From the NCBI GenBank assembly GCA_902536085.1, contig CACAWF010000001.1:97415-161414 (forward strand): a DNA stretch of 64,000 bases. Reading direction: 5' to 3'. This document shows positions 1 to 8,479 of this stretch, piece after piece. Position 1 is the stretch's first letter. Every line of letters begins with the position of its first letter. The notes below the pieces were generated by a model. That model had not been told where the DNA came from and did no database searches. It saw only the letters and a program-made list of their open reading frames with translations. The position numbers were made by a program, and so were the translations under genes. This DNA is from an uncultured Pelagibacteraceae bacterium (GTDB lineage Bacteria; Pseudomonadota; Alphaproteobacteria; Pelagibacterales; Pelagibacteraceae).

Positions 1-630
1 ACCTTCTGCGGGCACTTCTCCTTCAGCACCCTCTGTTGCAGTCTCTTCAGCTGGTTTTTCAGGTTCTTTAATTACTGTCGGTGCTGCTACTGTTGCAACA
101 ACGAAATCTCTATCAGTGATTGTTGGAATTACGTTTTCAGGAAGTTTAACAGATGAAATTTTTATACTTGTACCAATATCTGTCCCAGCTAAATCAACAA
201 CAATTTCATCTGGAATATTTTCTGCAGGACATTTAAGCTCAACTTTTCGTCTTACTATATTTAAAACACCACCTCTTTTTAATCCTGGAGAGTCGGGATG
301 ATTAATAAATTTTACAGGAATTTCTAAAATTATTTTCTTACCTGAGACTATTCTCATGAAATCTATGTGAATTGGTTCCTCAGAAACAACATGAAAAGCT
401 ATGTCTCTTGGAATTACTTTTTCTTTTTTTCCATCTATTTCAAGTTCTAAAACTTTAGATAAAAAAGTATCTGAATTAATTATGTTAGAAATATCTTTTT
501 TATTTATTGAAATATTTTGGTTCGGGTCTTTTCCCCCATACAAAATAGCGGGAATCAAACCCTTCGCTCTTAACTTATTATTTGAACCAGAAGTAAGGTT
601 TTCTCTTTTAGTAGCTTTAAGATTACTCAT
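1..630 (-). CDS. rplY: 50S ribosomal protein L25/general stress protein Ctc (partial)
   Basis: Binds 5S rRNA in the large ribosomal subunit. The reverse frame is open from an ATG at 630 to the window edge, so at least 210 residues are present and the C-terminus is missing. The N-terminal L25 domain (LRAKGLIPAILYGG, then HVVSEEPIHIDFMRI) is followed by a TL5/CTC-type beta domain (PVKFINHPDSPGLKRGGVLN), then an Ala/Glu/Pro-rich tail running off the edge. This two-domain form is usual for Alphaproteobacteria. It lies 47 bp downstream of prs on the same strand, the common prs-rplY pairing. The family call is very secure; only the end is unknown. Confidence 0.95.
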   Translation of the reverse strand, partial: MSNLKATKRENLTSGSNNKLRAKGLIPAILYGGKDPNQNISINKKDISNIINSDTFLSKVLELEIDGKKEKVIPRDIAFHVVSEEPIHIDFMRIVSGKKIILEIPVKFINHPDSPGLKRGGVLNIVRRKVELKCPAENIPDEIVVDLAGTDIGTSIKISSVKLPENVIPTITDRDFVVATVAAPTVIKEPEKPAEETATEGAEGEVPAEG

Positions 631-677
631 AATTTTATTGTTGCGTGTATAACTCAAGATCCTTACTAAAACAAGTA

Positions 678-1610
678 TTAATTAAACAAATCTGATACCG
701 AATTTGAATTAGCTATTCTTTTAATAGCTTCAGACATTAGTGAGGCAATTGATAACACCTCAATCTTATTATTATTCTTAATTTTTGATGCATTATCAAT
801 TGTATCTGTAATCACTAATTTTTTAATTTTTGAACTTTTTATTTTTTTTACTGCATCACCACTTAATACAGCGTGGGTAATAAAAACGTAAACCTCATTA
901 GCTCCATTTTTTTTCAATGCATTCACAGCATTAACTATTGTGCCACCACTATCAATTATGTCATCTACGATAATACAAGTCTTATTTTTAACATCTCCAA
1001 TAATATTCATAACTTCAGATTTACCTGGAGCAGGTCTTCTTTTATCTATAATTGCCAAGTCTGCTTTTATTCTTGTTGCTAATGCTCTTGTTCTAGCAAC
1101 TCCCCCAACATCTGGCGAAACACATATTAATTTTTTCGAGTTCAATTTTTTTTTTATGTACTTTGCAAATAGAGGAGCTGTATATAAATTATCTACTGGC
1201 ATATCAAAAAAACCCTGAATTTGACCAGCGTGCAAATCAACAGTTACTACTCTGGTAGCTCCAGCATTTGAAATTAAATTGGCAACTACCTTAGCTGAAA
1301 TAGAGGTTCTAGGTGCAACTTTCCTATCTTGTCTAGCATATCCAAAGTAAGGGATTACTGCTGTGATAGTTTTTGCTGATGATCTTTTGAGCGCGTCTAT
1401 AACTAAAAGTAATTCCATAATGTTATCATTCGCTGGATTAGAGGTCGATTGAATTACAAAAACGCTATTGCCTCTTATATTTTCATTTATCTCAATATAG
1501 ATTTCTCCATCGGCAAATCTTCTAATATTTGTATTTATTAGTTTTAGTTTTAAATTTTTTGAAATATCTTTGCTAAGCTTTAAATTGCTAGTTCCAGATA
1601 AAATTTTCAT
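678..1610 (-). CDS. prs: ribose-phosphate pyrophosphokinase (PRPP synthetase)
   Basis: Makes 5-phosphoribosyl-1-diphosphate from ribose-5-phosphate and ATP for nucleotide, histidine and tryptophan synthesis; cytosolic. The 310-residue length is normal for the family. Visible signatures are the start SGTSNLKLSKDISKNL, the FADGEIYIEI segment, the catalytic flexible loop PYFGYARQDRK, the VDLHAGQIQGFF segment, and the PRPP-binding loop CIIVDDIIDSGGTI near residue 215. It is probably transcribed with rplY. The 48-bp gap to pgeF upstream could hold its promoter, but I see no clear hexamers. Confidence 0.97.
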   Translation of the reverse strand: MKILSGTSNLKLSKDISKNLKLKLINTNIRRFADGEIYIEINENIRGNSVFVIQSTSNPANDNIMELLLVIDALKRSSAKTITAVIPYFGYARQDRKVAPRTSISAKVVANLISNAGATRVVTVDLHAGQIQGFFDMPVDNLYTAPLFAKYIKKKLNSKKLICVSPDVGGVARTRALATRIKADLAIIDKRRPAPGKSEVMNIIGDVKNKTCIIVDDIIDSGGTIVNAVNALKKNGANEVYVFITHAVLSGDAVKKIKSSKIKKLVITDTIDNASKIKNNNKIEVLSIASLMSEAIKRIANSNSVSDLFN

Positions 1611-1658
1611 GAAATGTAGCTATTTATACAATTATTTTAATAAGTTTTCAAATTTAAT

Positions 1659-2414
1659 CTAACTTAATCTTATAACGGATATGCACCTTCCGTAGTCACT
1701 TTGTTTTAGCAAAGAGGACCTTCTGTAGCTAAAAAACTTATTTTTTTCTTCAAAAGTATCATAATTAACATGGTCAGTTACTACATTAAGTTCTAAAAGT
1801 CTATCAGCAACGTATTTTCTTAAATTGAACAATTTTTTAAACTTATTCTTATTACTAAAATATTTTATATTTTTTTTTGATTTTGAAATAAATTTTTTAA
1901 AAAAAATTTTATCAACTTCATAATTTTTTTTACCTATACAAGGACCAACAGCTGCGTATATTTTGCTATTTGAATTTATTTTTCTTATTTTAAAAATGGT
2001 ATTTTTTATTATTCCAGAGAAAGCTCCTCTCCAACCAGCGTGTATACAACCTATGATATTATTTTTTATGTCGTAAAGTAATATTGGGACACAATCAGCA
2101 GTAACAACTCCCAAAGCTAAGCCTCTCATTTTTGTAATCATTGCGTCTGAAAAAATTTTCTTTTTTTTGTAATTGCTTTTTTTTATCTCAATAACATTGT
2201 TACTATGTTTTTGATGCATTAAAATTAAGTGATTTTTTTTAATTTTCATTTTTTTGGAAACATAATCTAGGTTTTTAATGACGTTTTTTTTGTTATCCTT
2301 AGAACCTCTTCCGCAATTTAGACCTCTGTATATGCCCCTAGAAAATCCACCTTTTCTAGAAAAAAAACAATGTTTAATACAATTAAATTTTTTTAATTTT
2401 TTGGAAAAAATCAT
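1659..2414 (-). CDS. pgeF: YfiH/LACC1-family purine nucleoside phosphorylase (polyphenol oxidase family)
   Basis: Member of the YfiH (DUF152/Cu-oxidase_4) family, once called laccase-like. E. coli YfiH acts on peptidoglycan intermediates and human LACC1 is a purine nucleoside enzyme, so the substrate here is uncertain. The 251-residue protein has the expected zinc-site segments: GVVTADCVPILLYD, CIHAGWRGAFSG and AAVGPCIGKKNYEVD, which supply the conserved Cys and His ligands. It ends with YGRCISVIRL, as usual. The start overlaps the stop of the upstream methyltransferase gene by 4 bp (ATGA), so the two are translationally coupled. Confidence 0.92.
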   Translation of the reverse strand: MIFSKKLKKFNCIKHCFFSRKGGFSRGIYRGLNCGRGSKDNKKNVIKNLDYVSKKMKIKKNHLILMHQKHSNNVIEIKKSNYKKKKIFSDAMITKMRGLALGVVTADCVPILLYDIKNNIIGCIHAGWRGAFSGIIKNTIFKIRKINSNSKIYAAVGPCIGKKNYEVDKIFFKKFISKSKKNIKYFSNKNKFKKLFNLRKYVADRLLELNVVTDHVNYDTFEEKNKFFSYRRSSLLKQSDYGRCISVIRLS

Positions 2415-3478
2415 GAATCAAATCCTAAGTATTTTTTTTTCTTAGAGCTCGAAGCTACTATAACCTTAAATAAATCACCCATTAATTTTGGGCTTAAAAT
2501 TCTATTTAATCTTAAATAAAGATTTGCCTTATCTGAAAATCTCATTTTTTTTGCAATTATTTCAGACCTTTCTCTTATTCCCAAATTTTGCAAAAACTGT
2601 CTTTGTGGAATTATCTTTTTAACAATTAAATTATTTTTTAAAAAGAATTCGTTTAATAATGAAAAATTCACATGTGATGTTACATCAGCTTTTCCTAAAT
2701 TATTAAGAATATGATTTTTTTTATGTTTAACAACTGATTGAAGAGTGTTCTGATTATTTGGTTTAATATATCCATAATCTATTATTAACAAACAACCATC
2801 TAAAGTTATTATTTTTTTAATAATTTTTTTGAGTTCTAAGAGTCCATTTTTTGGATACTCGATAAAATTTATATTTTTTAAAGTCGTAAATGAATTTATT
2901 TCTTTTGCATCCTTTATTGAAGCTTTCTTAAAAATTTCTTTAATTTTTAAATTTTTTTCAAGCATGTAATGTTTTTCAAATAATAATTTTTTTTCTCGTT
3001 TGAATTGTTTGATCGGTATCGAGTCAAAAAATTCATTTCCAAAGAAAACGATTGGTCCTTTTTTAATTTTATCCAAATTTTTTAACCATTTAATACTTTT
3101 ATCTTTAATATTTTTTTTTTGTAATTTTTTCATTAAATTACTTATTTCAAATAGATAAATTTTTTTTGCTTCGTTGAATTCGGGGAAATTTTTAAAAACT
3201 TGCAGTAGTGTTCTCATAAGGCTTCCATCTCCAGGCCCCAACTCTACAATATTAAAATTTTTAGGTTTTCCGTAAATTTCCCATGTAGAAACTATCCAAA
3301 TTGCGATCATCTCAGAAAAAAGATTCGATACACCAGGAGCTGTAACAAAGTCTCCCTTCCCCCCAAAAGGTAATTTAGAATTATAATAACCAATCTTTTT
3401 ATCATAAAGTACATTTTGAAAAAATTTATCGACCGGCAATGATCTAGAATTTTTAAAAAATTTTGAGTTAGTTTTCAT
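2411..3478 (-). CDS. MidA/NDUFAF7-family SAM-dependent methyltransferase
   Basis: A 355-residue member of PF02636. The mitochondrial relative NDUFAF7 methylates an arginine of a complex I subunit; a similar job in this bacterium is inference. Visible are DFVTAPGVSNLFSEMIAIW near residue 45, the SAM loop NIVELGPGDGSLMRTLL near 95, FFGNEFFDSIPIKQF near 170, LLIIDYGYIKP near 225 and DVTSHVNFSLL. The gene overlaps lgt upstream by 11 bp and pgeF downstream by 4 bp. The lgt-midA-pgeF order is a familiar alphaproteobacterial group. The family is secure; the substrate is not. Confidence 0.9.
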   Translation of the reverse strand: MKTNSKFFKNSRSLPVDKFFQNVLYDKKIGYYNSKLPFGGKGDFVTAPGVSNLFSEMIAIWIVSTWEIYGKPKNFNIVELGPGDGSLMRTLLQVFKNFPEFNEAKKIYLFEISNLMKKLQKKNIKDKSIKWLKNLDKIKKGPIVFFGNEFFDSIPIKQFKREKKLLFEKHYMLEKNLKIKEIFKKASIKDAKEINSFTTLKNINFIEYPKNGLLELKKIIKKIITLDGCLLIIDYGYIKPNNQNTLQSVVKHKKNHILNNLGKADVTSHVNFSLLNEFFLKNNLIVKKIIPQRQFLQNLGIRERSEIIAKKMRFSDKANLYLRLNRILSPKLMGDLFKVIVASSSKKKKYLGFDS

Positions 3479-4259
3479 TTTTTTTCAAAAAATTTAAAAT
3501 TAACAAACCTGCAAACAACATAAAAATACTCAATAGCGTGCCTAAACTGAATAAACCTAATAAGTAACCTATATGACTATCAGGTTCTCTAAAATATTCA
3601 GAGATCACTCTTAAAATTCCATAAAATACTAAAAAAAGAGCTGAGCATTTTCCAATTTTATAGTTACTTTTGAAAAAGATAATATTTAAAATTACAAATA
3701 AAACTAATCCCTCTAAAATAGCTTCATACAATTGCGATGGATGTCTTGGCAACAAATCAACTGCTGGAAAAATTACACTCCATGGAACTGCAGATGTCTT
3801 TCCTACTAGTTCCCCGTTAATAAAATTTGCAATACGGCCAAGAAAAATTCCAATAGGTGAGACGCAGGCAATTATATCTAACAAGTAAAGAAAATTTAAT
3901 TTTCTTTTAAGAGAAAAAAGATACGTCCCAACTATTATACCAATTAAAGCTCCGTGAAACGACATACCACCCTCCCAAATTTTTAGTATTTCTAGTGGTT
4001 GTGCGATATAGTATTTTGAATTGTAGAATATTACGTATCCAAGTCGACCTCCTATAATTAATGAAATTATCAGGTAAGTAATTAAGTCGTCAAAATCATT
4101 TAAACTTAATTTTTCTCTTAACGCAGAGGATTTTTTTACAAGAATCTTCCTACCGTACCACCATCCAATTAATATTCCAAAAACGTATGCTAGAGAGTAC
4201 CATCTGATAGATATAAATCCAAAATTGATAAGAATTGGGTCTAAATTATGGGTAAACAT
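3468..4259 (-). CDS. lgt: prolipoprotein diacylglyceryl transferase
   Basis: Inner-membrane enzyme that transfers diacylglycerol from phosphatidylglycerol to the lipobox cysteine of prolipoproteins, the first step of lipoprotein maturation. The protein has 263 residues and about seven hydrophobic segments. The family signature GRIANFINGELVG is present, along with MSFHGALIG, GGRLGYVIFY and RHPSQLYEA. The ATG at 4259 lies 51 bp from the divergent ubiK start, so both promoters must lie in that short gap. BamD in this window (49783) has a lipobox and is a likely client. Confidence 0.97.
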   Translation of the reverse strand: MFTHNLDPILINFGFISIRWYSLAYVFGILIGWWYGRKILVKKSSALREKLSLNDFDDLITYLIISLIIGGRLGYVIFYNSKYYIAQPLEILKIWEGGMSFHGALIGIIVGTYLFSLKRKLNFLYLLDIIACVSPIGIFLGRIANFINGELVGKTSAVPWSVIFPAVDLLPRHPSQLYEAILEGLVLFVILNIIFFKSNYKIGKCSALFLVFYGILRVISEYFREPDSHIGYLLGLFSLGTLLSIFMLFAGLLILNFLKKNEN

Positions 4260-4310
4260 GATTTATTATATCACATTTGAATTTATCCTGCCTATCAAAT
4301 AAGATAAGAC

Positions 4311-4541
4311 ATGCAGAAATCAGAAAAAATTTTTAAAATATTATCTAATCTTCTTGAAAATGGTATTTTGACTTCAAAAGATATACAAAAAGAAATATCT
4401 ACTAATTTCAAATTTAAAAAAGATAAGATAATTAATAACCTGGAGCTTGTTTCTAGAAAAGAATTTGAAGTATTAAAAAAAATTGTTCAAAAACAAGAGG
4501 AAACTCTTAAAAAATTGCAAAAAAAAAAATCAAAGCGGTAA
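4311..4541 (+). CDS. ubiK: UbiK-family accessory factor (BMFP/YqiC)
   Basis: A 76-residue protein with an amphipathic N-terminus (KIFKILSNLLENGILTSKDI) and a C-terminal coiled coil beginning RKEFEVLKKIVQKQEETLKK, the layout of the BMFP/UbiK family. E. coli UbiK assists aerobic ubiquinone synthesis with UbiJ, and the family is membrane-fusogenic in vitro. Helix-rich small proteins are easy to misassign, but the position of the VSRKEFEVL segment ahead of the coiled coil fits well. Its last 12 bp overlap the convergent kinase gene, leaving no room for a terminator. Confidence 0.82.
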   Translation: MQKSEKIFKILSNLLENGILTSKDIQKEISTNFKFKKDKIINNLELVSRKEFEVLKKIVQKQEETLKKLQKKKSKR

Positions 4542-5846
4542 AGAAATTTTTACTTGCAAACCACTAAACTTACTTTTGCCAAGCTGTATACTGCCTCCAT
4601 GTGAATTAATAATATCTTCGACTATTGCAAGACCTAGTCCAACTCCTGACTTATTTAGACTTCTGCTTTTGTCTAGTCTAAAGAAGGGTTTAAAAACATT
4701 TTTATATTGCTCTTCTGGGATACCTGGCCCATCATCTTCGAATATTATCAAAGCTCGATTAGAACTTTTTTGAGTTTTTATAGCTATTTTCTTTCCATAA
4801 GTTAGACTATTTTGTATTATATTTTCGAACGATCTTTTCAATGCTAATGGCCTACATTTTAAAATAATTTCATCATTATATGTAATTGATAAATTTGAGT
4901 GATTGAAATTTTCTTTAATTTCATTAATCAGTTTTGTTAATTGTACTTCAGTTGTAACCTCTTGCGCTTGAGTTTTTGCAAATTGAAGATAATCATTTAA
5001 CATTTTCTCCATTTCATCAATATCTTTAGACATTTTTTTGGATAATTCTTTTTGATCTATCATTGCCAATTGTAATTTTAGTCTTGTCAAAGGAGTTCTC
5101 AAATCATGACTTATACCTGAAAGCATTTCAGATCTTTGATTTAAGTGACGATTAATTCTTTTAGCCATTCTATCAAATTCATAGGCAGCTTTCCTAATTT
5201 CTTGGGCACCAGAAGGTCTAAAATCATTCACATAGTCACCCTTTCCAAATTTTTCTGCAGCTTTTGCTAGCTTAACAAGAGGTCTAGTTTGATTTTTAAG
5301 AAATATCAGAGCGATAATAATTAATACTATTGATGGAAGAGTTGTCCATAATACAAACAACCTAACAGAAGAAGCTGATACCATTTCTTTGGGAACAATG
5401 AAGTTAATGACTTCATCATTTGAATTGATTTTAATTTCAACTGCATTTTTAAACTTAGATGTGCTGAACCAATAGTTGTTATTTCCAAAAGATGATTTCA
5501 ATTCTCTTCTTAACGATCTATCCATTGGACTGAATTTTCTTTCTCCAGAAATATTTGGTAATTTTTCTCTATTGATGCCTATTTCGAAGTTGAAATTGTT
5601 CTTATAACTGTCAGTTAAAAAATCTAATTTTTTCTTATCATTTCTGTAAACTTCTTCAATAGTTTTAAGTTGAGCAACTAAAGCTCGTGTTGTATTCTTA
5701 TTTGCCTTAATCCAAATACTATCATAAAAAACAATTGTTATTATCAATTGAAGAATTATTGTTGGTGCGGCAACAATAATTAACGCTCTATAGAATAATC
5801 TTTTAGGCAAAATAATTTTAATAAACTTATTCAATCCAGAGAACAT
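4530..5846 (-). CDS. EnvZ-like sensor histidine kinase
   Basis: Inner-membrane sensor kinase of 438 residues. Two transmembrane segments (about 17-40 and 161-183) enclose a periplasmic loop of about 120 residues. They are followed by a HAMP linker, the H box SGISHDLRTPLTRL (His247), the N box FENIIQNSLTYGKK, and G boxes EDDGPGIPEEQ and GVGLGLAIVEDII. Every kinase motif looks intact. The ATG overlaps the response-regulator gene by 20 bp, so this is its cognate partner. The signal is unknown. The architecture matches the osmosensor EnvZ, but the name should not be taken as evidence of osmosensing. Confidence 0.93.
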   Translation of the reverse strand: MFSGLNKFIKIILPKRLFYRALIIVAAPTIILQLIITIVFYDSIWIKANKNTTRALVAQLKTIEEVYRNDKKKLDFLTDSYKNNFNFEIGINREKLPNISGERKFSPMDRSLRRELKSSFGNNNYWFSTSKFKNAVEIKINSNDEVINFIVPKEMVSASSVRLFVLWTTLPSIVLIIIALIFLKNQTRPLVKLAKAAEKFGKGDYVNDFRPSGAQEIRKAAYEFDRMAKRINRHLNQRSEMLSGISHDLRTPLTRLKLQLAMIDQKELSKKMSKDIDEMEKMLNDYLQFAKTQAQEVTTEVQLTKLINEIKENFNHSNLSITYNDEIILKCRPLALKRSFENIIQNSLTYGKKIAIKTQKSSNRALIIFEDDGPGIPEEQYKNVFKPFFRLDKSRSLNKSGVGLGLAIVEDIINSHGGSIQLGKSKFSGLQVKISLPL

Positions 5847-6504
5847 AGCCTGCTCCTCTTATAGTTTGTAAATACTTTGGATTTTTTGGAGTATTTTCCA
5901 ACTTTTGTCTAAGTCTAGTTATCATTACATCAATAGATCTTTCTTGAGTAATGCCAGATATTTTACCTATTTCTTCACGAGAAAAAGTTTTACCTGGATT
6001 TGATATCATTTCTATAAGCACTTTTTTTTCAGAATTGTTAATTTTTTTTATTTTTTCTTTCAAAATGATTGTCATTTTACTTAAATTAATTTGTGCTTCC
6101 CCAACACTATGCGTACTATTTAAATTAATTTTATTTTCATTTTTAATAATGTTTTTTATTCTAAGAAGTAATTCTTTAGGCTCGAAAGGTTTTCCAATAT
6201 AGTCATCAGCTCCAAGCTCAAGTCCTTTTATTCTATTCTCAACTTCTCCTTTAGCGGTCAGTAAAATAATAGGAACTTTTATCCTTTTTTTTATATCTTT
6301 TGTTAATTCGTATCCATTTTGTCCGGGCATCATTACATCTAAAATAAGTATATCAAATTTTAAATATTCTAATTTTTTTTTTGCATCCTCGGCATTTTCA
6401 GCAGTGGAAACAATATAATGATTATCTGATAGATAATCTTTAAGAAGTCCACGAATTCTATCGTCATCGTCAACTACTAAAATATGTAATTTATTATTTT
6501 CCAT
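5827..6504 (-). CDS. OmpR-family response regulator (PetR-like)
   Basis: A 225-residue DNA-binding response regulator. The receiver domain (1-120) has the acidic pocket VVDDDDRIR, phosphoacceptor Asp56 in LILDVMMPG and Lys105 in DYIGKPF. The C-terminal winged helix carries ITQERSIDVMITRLRQKLE and ends at YLQTIRGAGYVLWIE. It overlaps the MarR gene upstream by 11 bp and the kinase gene downstream by 20 bp. A MarR regulator followed by an OmpR-type regulator matches petP-petR of Rhodobacter; orthology is inferred from order and domain type. The regulon is unknown. Confidence 0.93.
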   Translation of the reverse strand: MENNKLHILVVDDDDRIRGLLKDYLSDNHYIVSTAENAEDAKKKLEYLKFDILILDVMMPGQNGYELTKDIKKRIKVPIILLTAKGEVENRIKGLELGADDYIGKPFEPKELLLRIKNIIKNENKINLNSTHSVGEAQINLSKMTIILKEKIKKINNSEKKVLIEMISNPGKTFSREEIGKISGITQERSIDVMITRLRQKLENTPKNPKYLQTIRGAGYVLWIE

Positions 6505-6934
6505 TTATTATTCTTTTTAAAACATCTTTAAATTTAATAACCGAGTCTGATCCTGAGTTTTTCAGAGCGTTGAATATTCTTTTTTTTTGAGAATTATATA
6601 CAACGTCAAAAAAAACTTTTCCTTCTTTATCTAAAAATAAATTTTTTTTTCTAGTATCATTTTCATCTTGCACCTGCTTTATCATTTTGGACTTAATTAA
6701 GTCTCTTAAAACTCTGTTTAAACTTTGTTTAGTAACTTTTAACTTAAATATTAGTTCCCCTAGATTAATTCCTGGATTTCTCTCAATCAAATGTAATGCT
6801 CGTAAATGAGCAGGACCAAAAAATCTTTTAGATAAAATCTCCCTCGGGTCTAAAAAGGTCTCTCTATAAGCATAATAGAGTAGTTGAATAAATTCTTTAA
6901 TTTGATCATCTTTAAGATAAAGTAAATCTTTCAT
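6494..6934 (-). CDS. MarR-family transcriptional regulator (PetP-like)
   Basis: A 146-residue winged-helix regulator. The core is FGPAHLRALHLIERNPGI, the helix-turn-helix LGELIFKLKVTKQSLNRVLR, and the wing DENDTRKKNLFLDKEGK. It begins the MarR/response-regulator/kinase operon and is coupled to the regulator by an 11-bp overlap. It faces ilvE across only 76 bp, so binding there could affect both genes. In Rhodobacter capsulatus PetP sits upstream of PetR in the same way. The ligand is not predictable from sequence. Confidence 0.88.
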   Translation of the reverse strand: MKDLLYLKDDQIKEFIQLLYYAYRETFLDPREILSKRFFGPAHLRALHLIERNPGINLGELIFKLKVTKQSLNRVLRDLIKSKMIKQVQDENDTRKKNLFLDKEGKVFFDVVYNSQKKRIFNALKNSGSDSVIKFKDVLKRIINGK

Positions 6935-6948
6935 AATGGTAAGTTATA

Positions 6949-6975
6949 TTGACTTATCCCAATTTGGAATATACT
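6949..6975 (+). promoter_or_regulatory. candidate ilvE promoter in the MarR/ilvE divergent gap
   Basis: TTGACT (6949-6954) and TATACT (6970-6975) resemble sigma70 hexamers, but the spacer is only 15 bp, shorter than optimal. The site lies 35 bp ahead of the ilvE ATG and 15 bp from the MarR start codon. The MarR promoter must share this 76-bp gap. Confidence 0.4.
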
Positions 6976-7010
6976 TTTTTAATAAAAAAAAATCTATATA
7001 TTTACATCTA

Positions 7011-7898
7011 ATGGAAAGTATACCTTACGACAAAAGATCAGGTAAAATTTGGTTCAACGGGATCACTGTTGATTGGAAAGACGCAAATATTCACATTTTA
7101 AATCATGGACTGCACTATGCAAGTTGTGTTTTCGAAGGTGAACGAGTTTATGATGGTGAAATCTTTAAATTAGAGGAACATACCGAGAGATTATTTTATT
7201 CAGCTAAAAGAATGGGCATCGATGTTCCTTATTCACAAAAAGAAATTAATGATGCTTGTAAAAAAATTGTTAACATCCAAAAAGTTCAAAATGGATACGT
7301 TAGACCCCTTATCTGGAGAGGGAGTGAAATGATGGCTATTTCAGCACAAAAAAATAAAATTCATGTTGCGGTTGCAACTTGGGAGTGGGGATCTTACTTT
7401 GATCCTAAATTAAAACTTAATGGAATAAAACTAAATATTTCTAGTTGGAGAAGGCCTGCACCAAATACTATACCTTGGGATACCAAAGCAGCTGGTTTAT
7501 ATATGATTTGTACTTTATCAAAACATGAAGCAGAGGCAAAAGGATTTACTGACTCATTAATGTTAGATCATGAAGGAAATATTGCAGAAGCAACAGGTGC
7601 AAATGTTTTCTTTAAAAGTAAAAATGGAGATCTTCATACTCCAATACCTGACTCTTTTCTAGATGGCATAACTAGACGTGAAGTAATTAAGATTGCTAAA
7701 TCTAAAGGAATAAAAGTAATTCAGAGAAAAATCAAACCAGATGAGATGAAAGTATTTGTTGGCTGTTTTTTGACAGGGACTGCTGCAGAAGTAACACCCG
7801 TTTCTCAAATTAATGAATACAAATTTAAGGTTTGTAACTTAATTTCTAGTTTAGATGATGCATATCAGAAATTAGTCAGAAAAGATACCGCCGCTTAA
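7011..7898 (+). CDS. ilvE: branched-chain amino acid aminotransferase
   Basis: PLP enzyme for the last step of valine, leucine and isoleucine synthesis. I chose the ATG at 7011 (MESIPYDKRSGKIWFNG), giving 295 residues, because the in-frame extension to 6936 runs through the divergent promoter and is not enzyme-like. Class IV motifs include HGLHYASCVFEGERVYDG, the PLP lysine in WDTKAAGLYM near residue 160, GNIAEATGANVFF, and the cofactor phosphate loop CFLTGTAAEVTPV. It ends convergently with pgsA, their stop codons overlapping in a shared TTAA. Confidence 0.96.
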   Translation: MESIPYDKRSGKIWFNGITVDWKDANIHILNHGLHYASCVFEGERVYDGEIFKLEEHTERLFYSAKRMGIDVPYSQKEINDACKKIVNIQKVQNGYVRPLIWRGSEMMAISAQKNKIHVAVATWEWGSYFDPKLKLNGIKLNISSWRRPAPNTIPWDTKAAGLYMICTLSKHEAEAKGFTDSLMLDHEGNIAEATGANVFFKSKNGDLHTPIPDSFLDGITRREVIKIAKSKGIKVIQRKIKPDEMKVFVGCFLTGTAAEVTPVSQINEYKFKVCNLISSLDDAYQKLVRKDTAA

Positions 7899-8479
7899 TC
7901 TTTTTTGTCCTCATTTATTGCGTGATCAATGCCTTTTCTGAGATAGTCGTATCCAGTGTACAACGTTAAGAAAGCAGATAACCACAGTAAAATGATTCCT
8001 ATTGTTTGTGCATTATAATCTTGAAAATTTAAAATTTTATTTCCTATATCTCCAGTAAGCAAAATTGCAATAGAAGTCATTTGAATAAAAGTTTTCATTT
8101 TTGCTAAGCTTGTTACTTGCATAATAATTTTTCCTTTTGCTAAAAATTCTCTAAGTCCTGATACTAAGATCTCTCTGGTTAAAATAATTACTGCAGCTAT
8201 TACTTCATAGTTTTTTATTGTTCCATTCATAACAAGTAATATAAGTGCAGCTGCAACAAGTATTTTGTCTGCAATAGGATCTAAAAGTTCACCTAACTTG
8301 GATTCCTCTTTAAAAAATCGCGCCAATAAACCATCTAAATAGTCTGTAAAACTAGCTAGCACAAATAAAAAAAAAGGTATTAAATCTCCAAAAAAACCAG
8401 GAATAAAAAAAGCAATAACAAAAATCGGTACAATAATTATTCTGCCAATTGTCAATATGTTTGGTATTTTTAATTTCAT
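7895..8479 (-). CDS. pgsA: CDP-diacylglycerol-glycerol-3-phosphate 3-phosphatidyltransferase
   Basis: Integral membrane enzyme that forms phosphatidylglycerol phosphate, committing CDP-diacylglycerol to phosphatidylglycerol. It has 194 residues and several membrane segments. The CDP-alcohol phosphotransferase motif is complete: DYLDGLLARFFKEESKLGEL followed by LDPIADK, matching the DG-AR-G-D-D pattern. It is last in the uvrB-SDR-folB-uvrC-pgsA operon, starting directly at the end of uvrC; uvrC-pgsA adjacency is common in Proteobacteria. Phosphatidylglycerol is also the lipid donor for Lgt. Confidence 0.95.
   Translation of the reverse strand: MKLKIPNILTIGRIIIVPIFVIAFFIPGFFGDLIPFFLFVLASFTDYLDGLLARFFKEESKLGELLDPIADKILVAAALILLVMNGTIKNYEVIAAVIILTREILVSGLREFLAKGKIIMQVTSLAKMKTFIQMTSIAILLTGDIGNKILNFQDYNAQTIGIILLWLSAFLTLYTGYDYLRKGIDHAINEDKKD

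Noticed and set aside
116-652. Plus-strand frames at 116-301 and 401-652
   Set aside because: They are antisense shadows of rplY, whose reverse frame is open and strongly conserved.
6936-7010. N-terminal extension of ilvE
   Set aside because: It runs through the divergent promoter region and is unlike aminotransferase sequence; the family starts at 7011.
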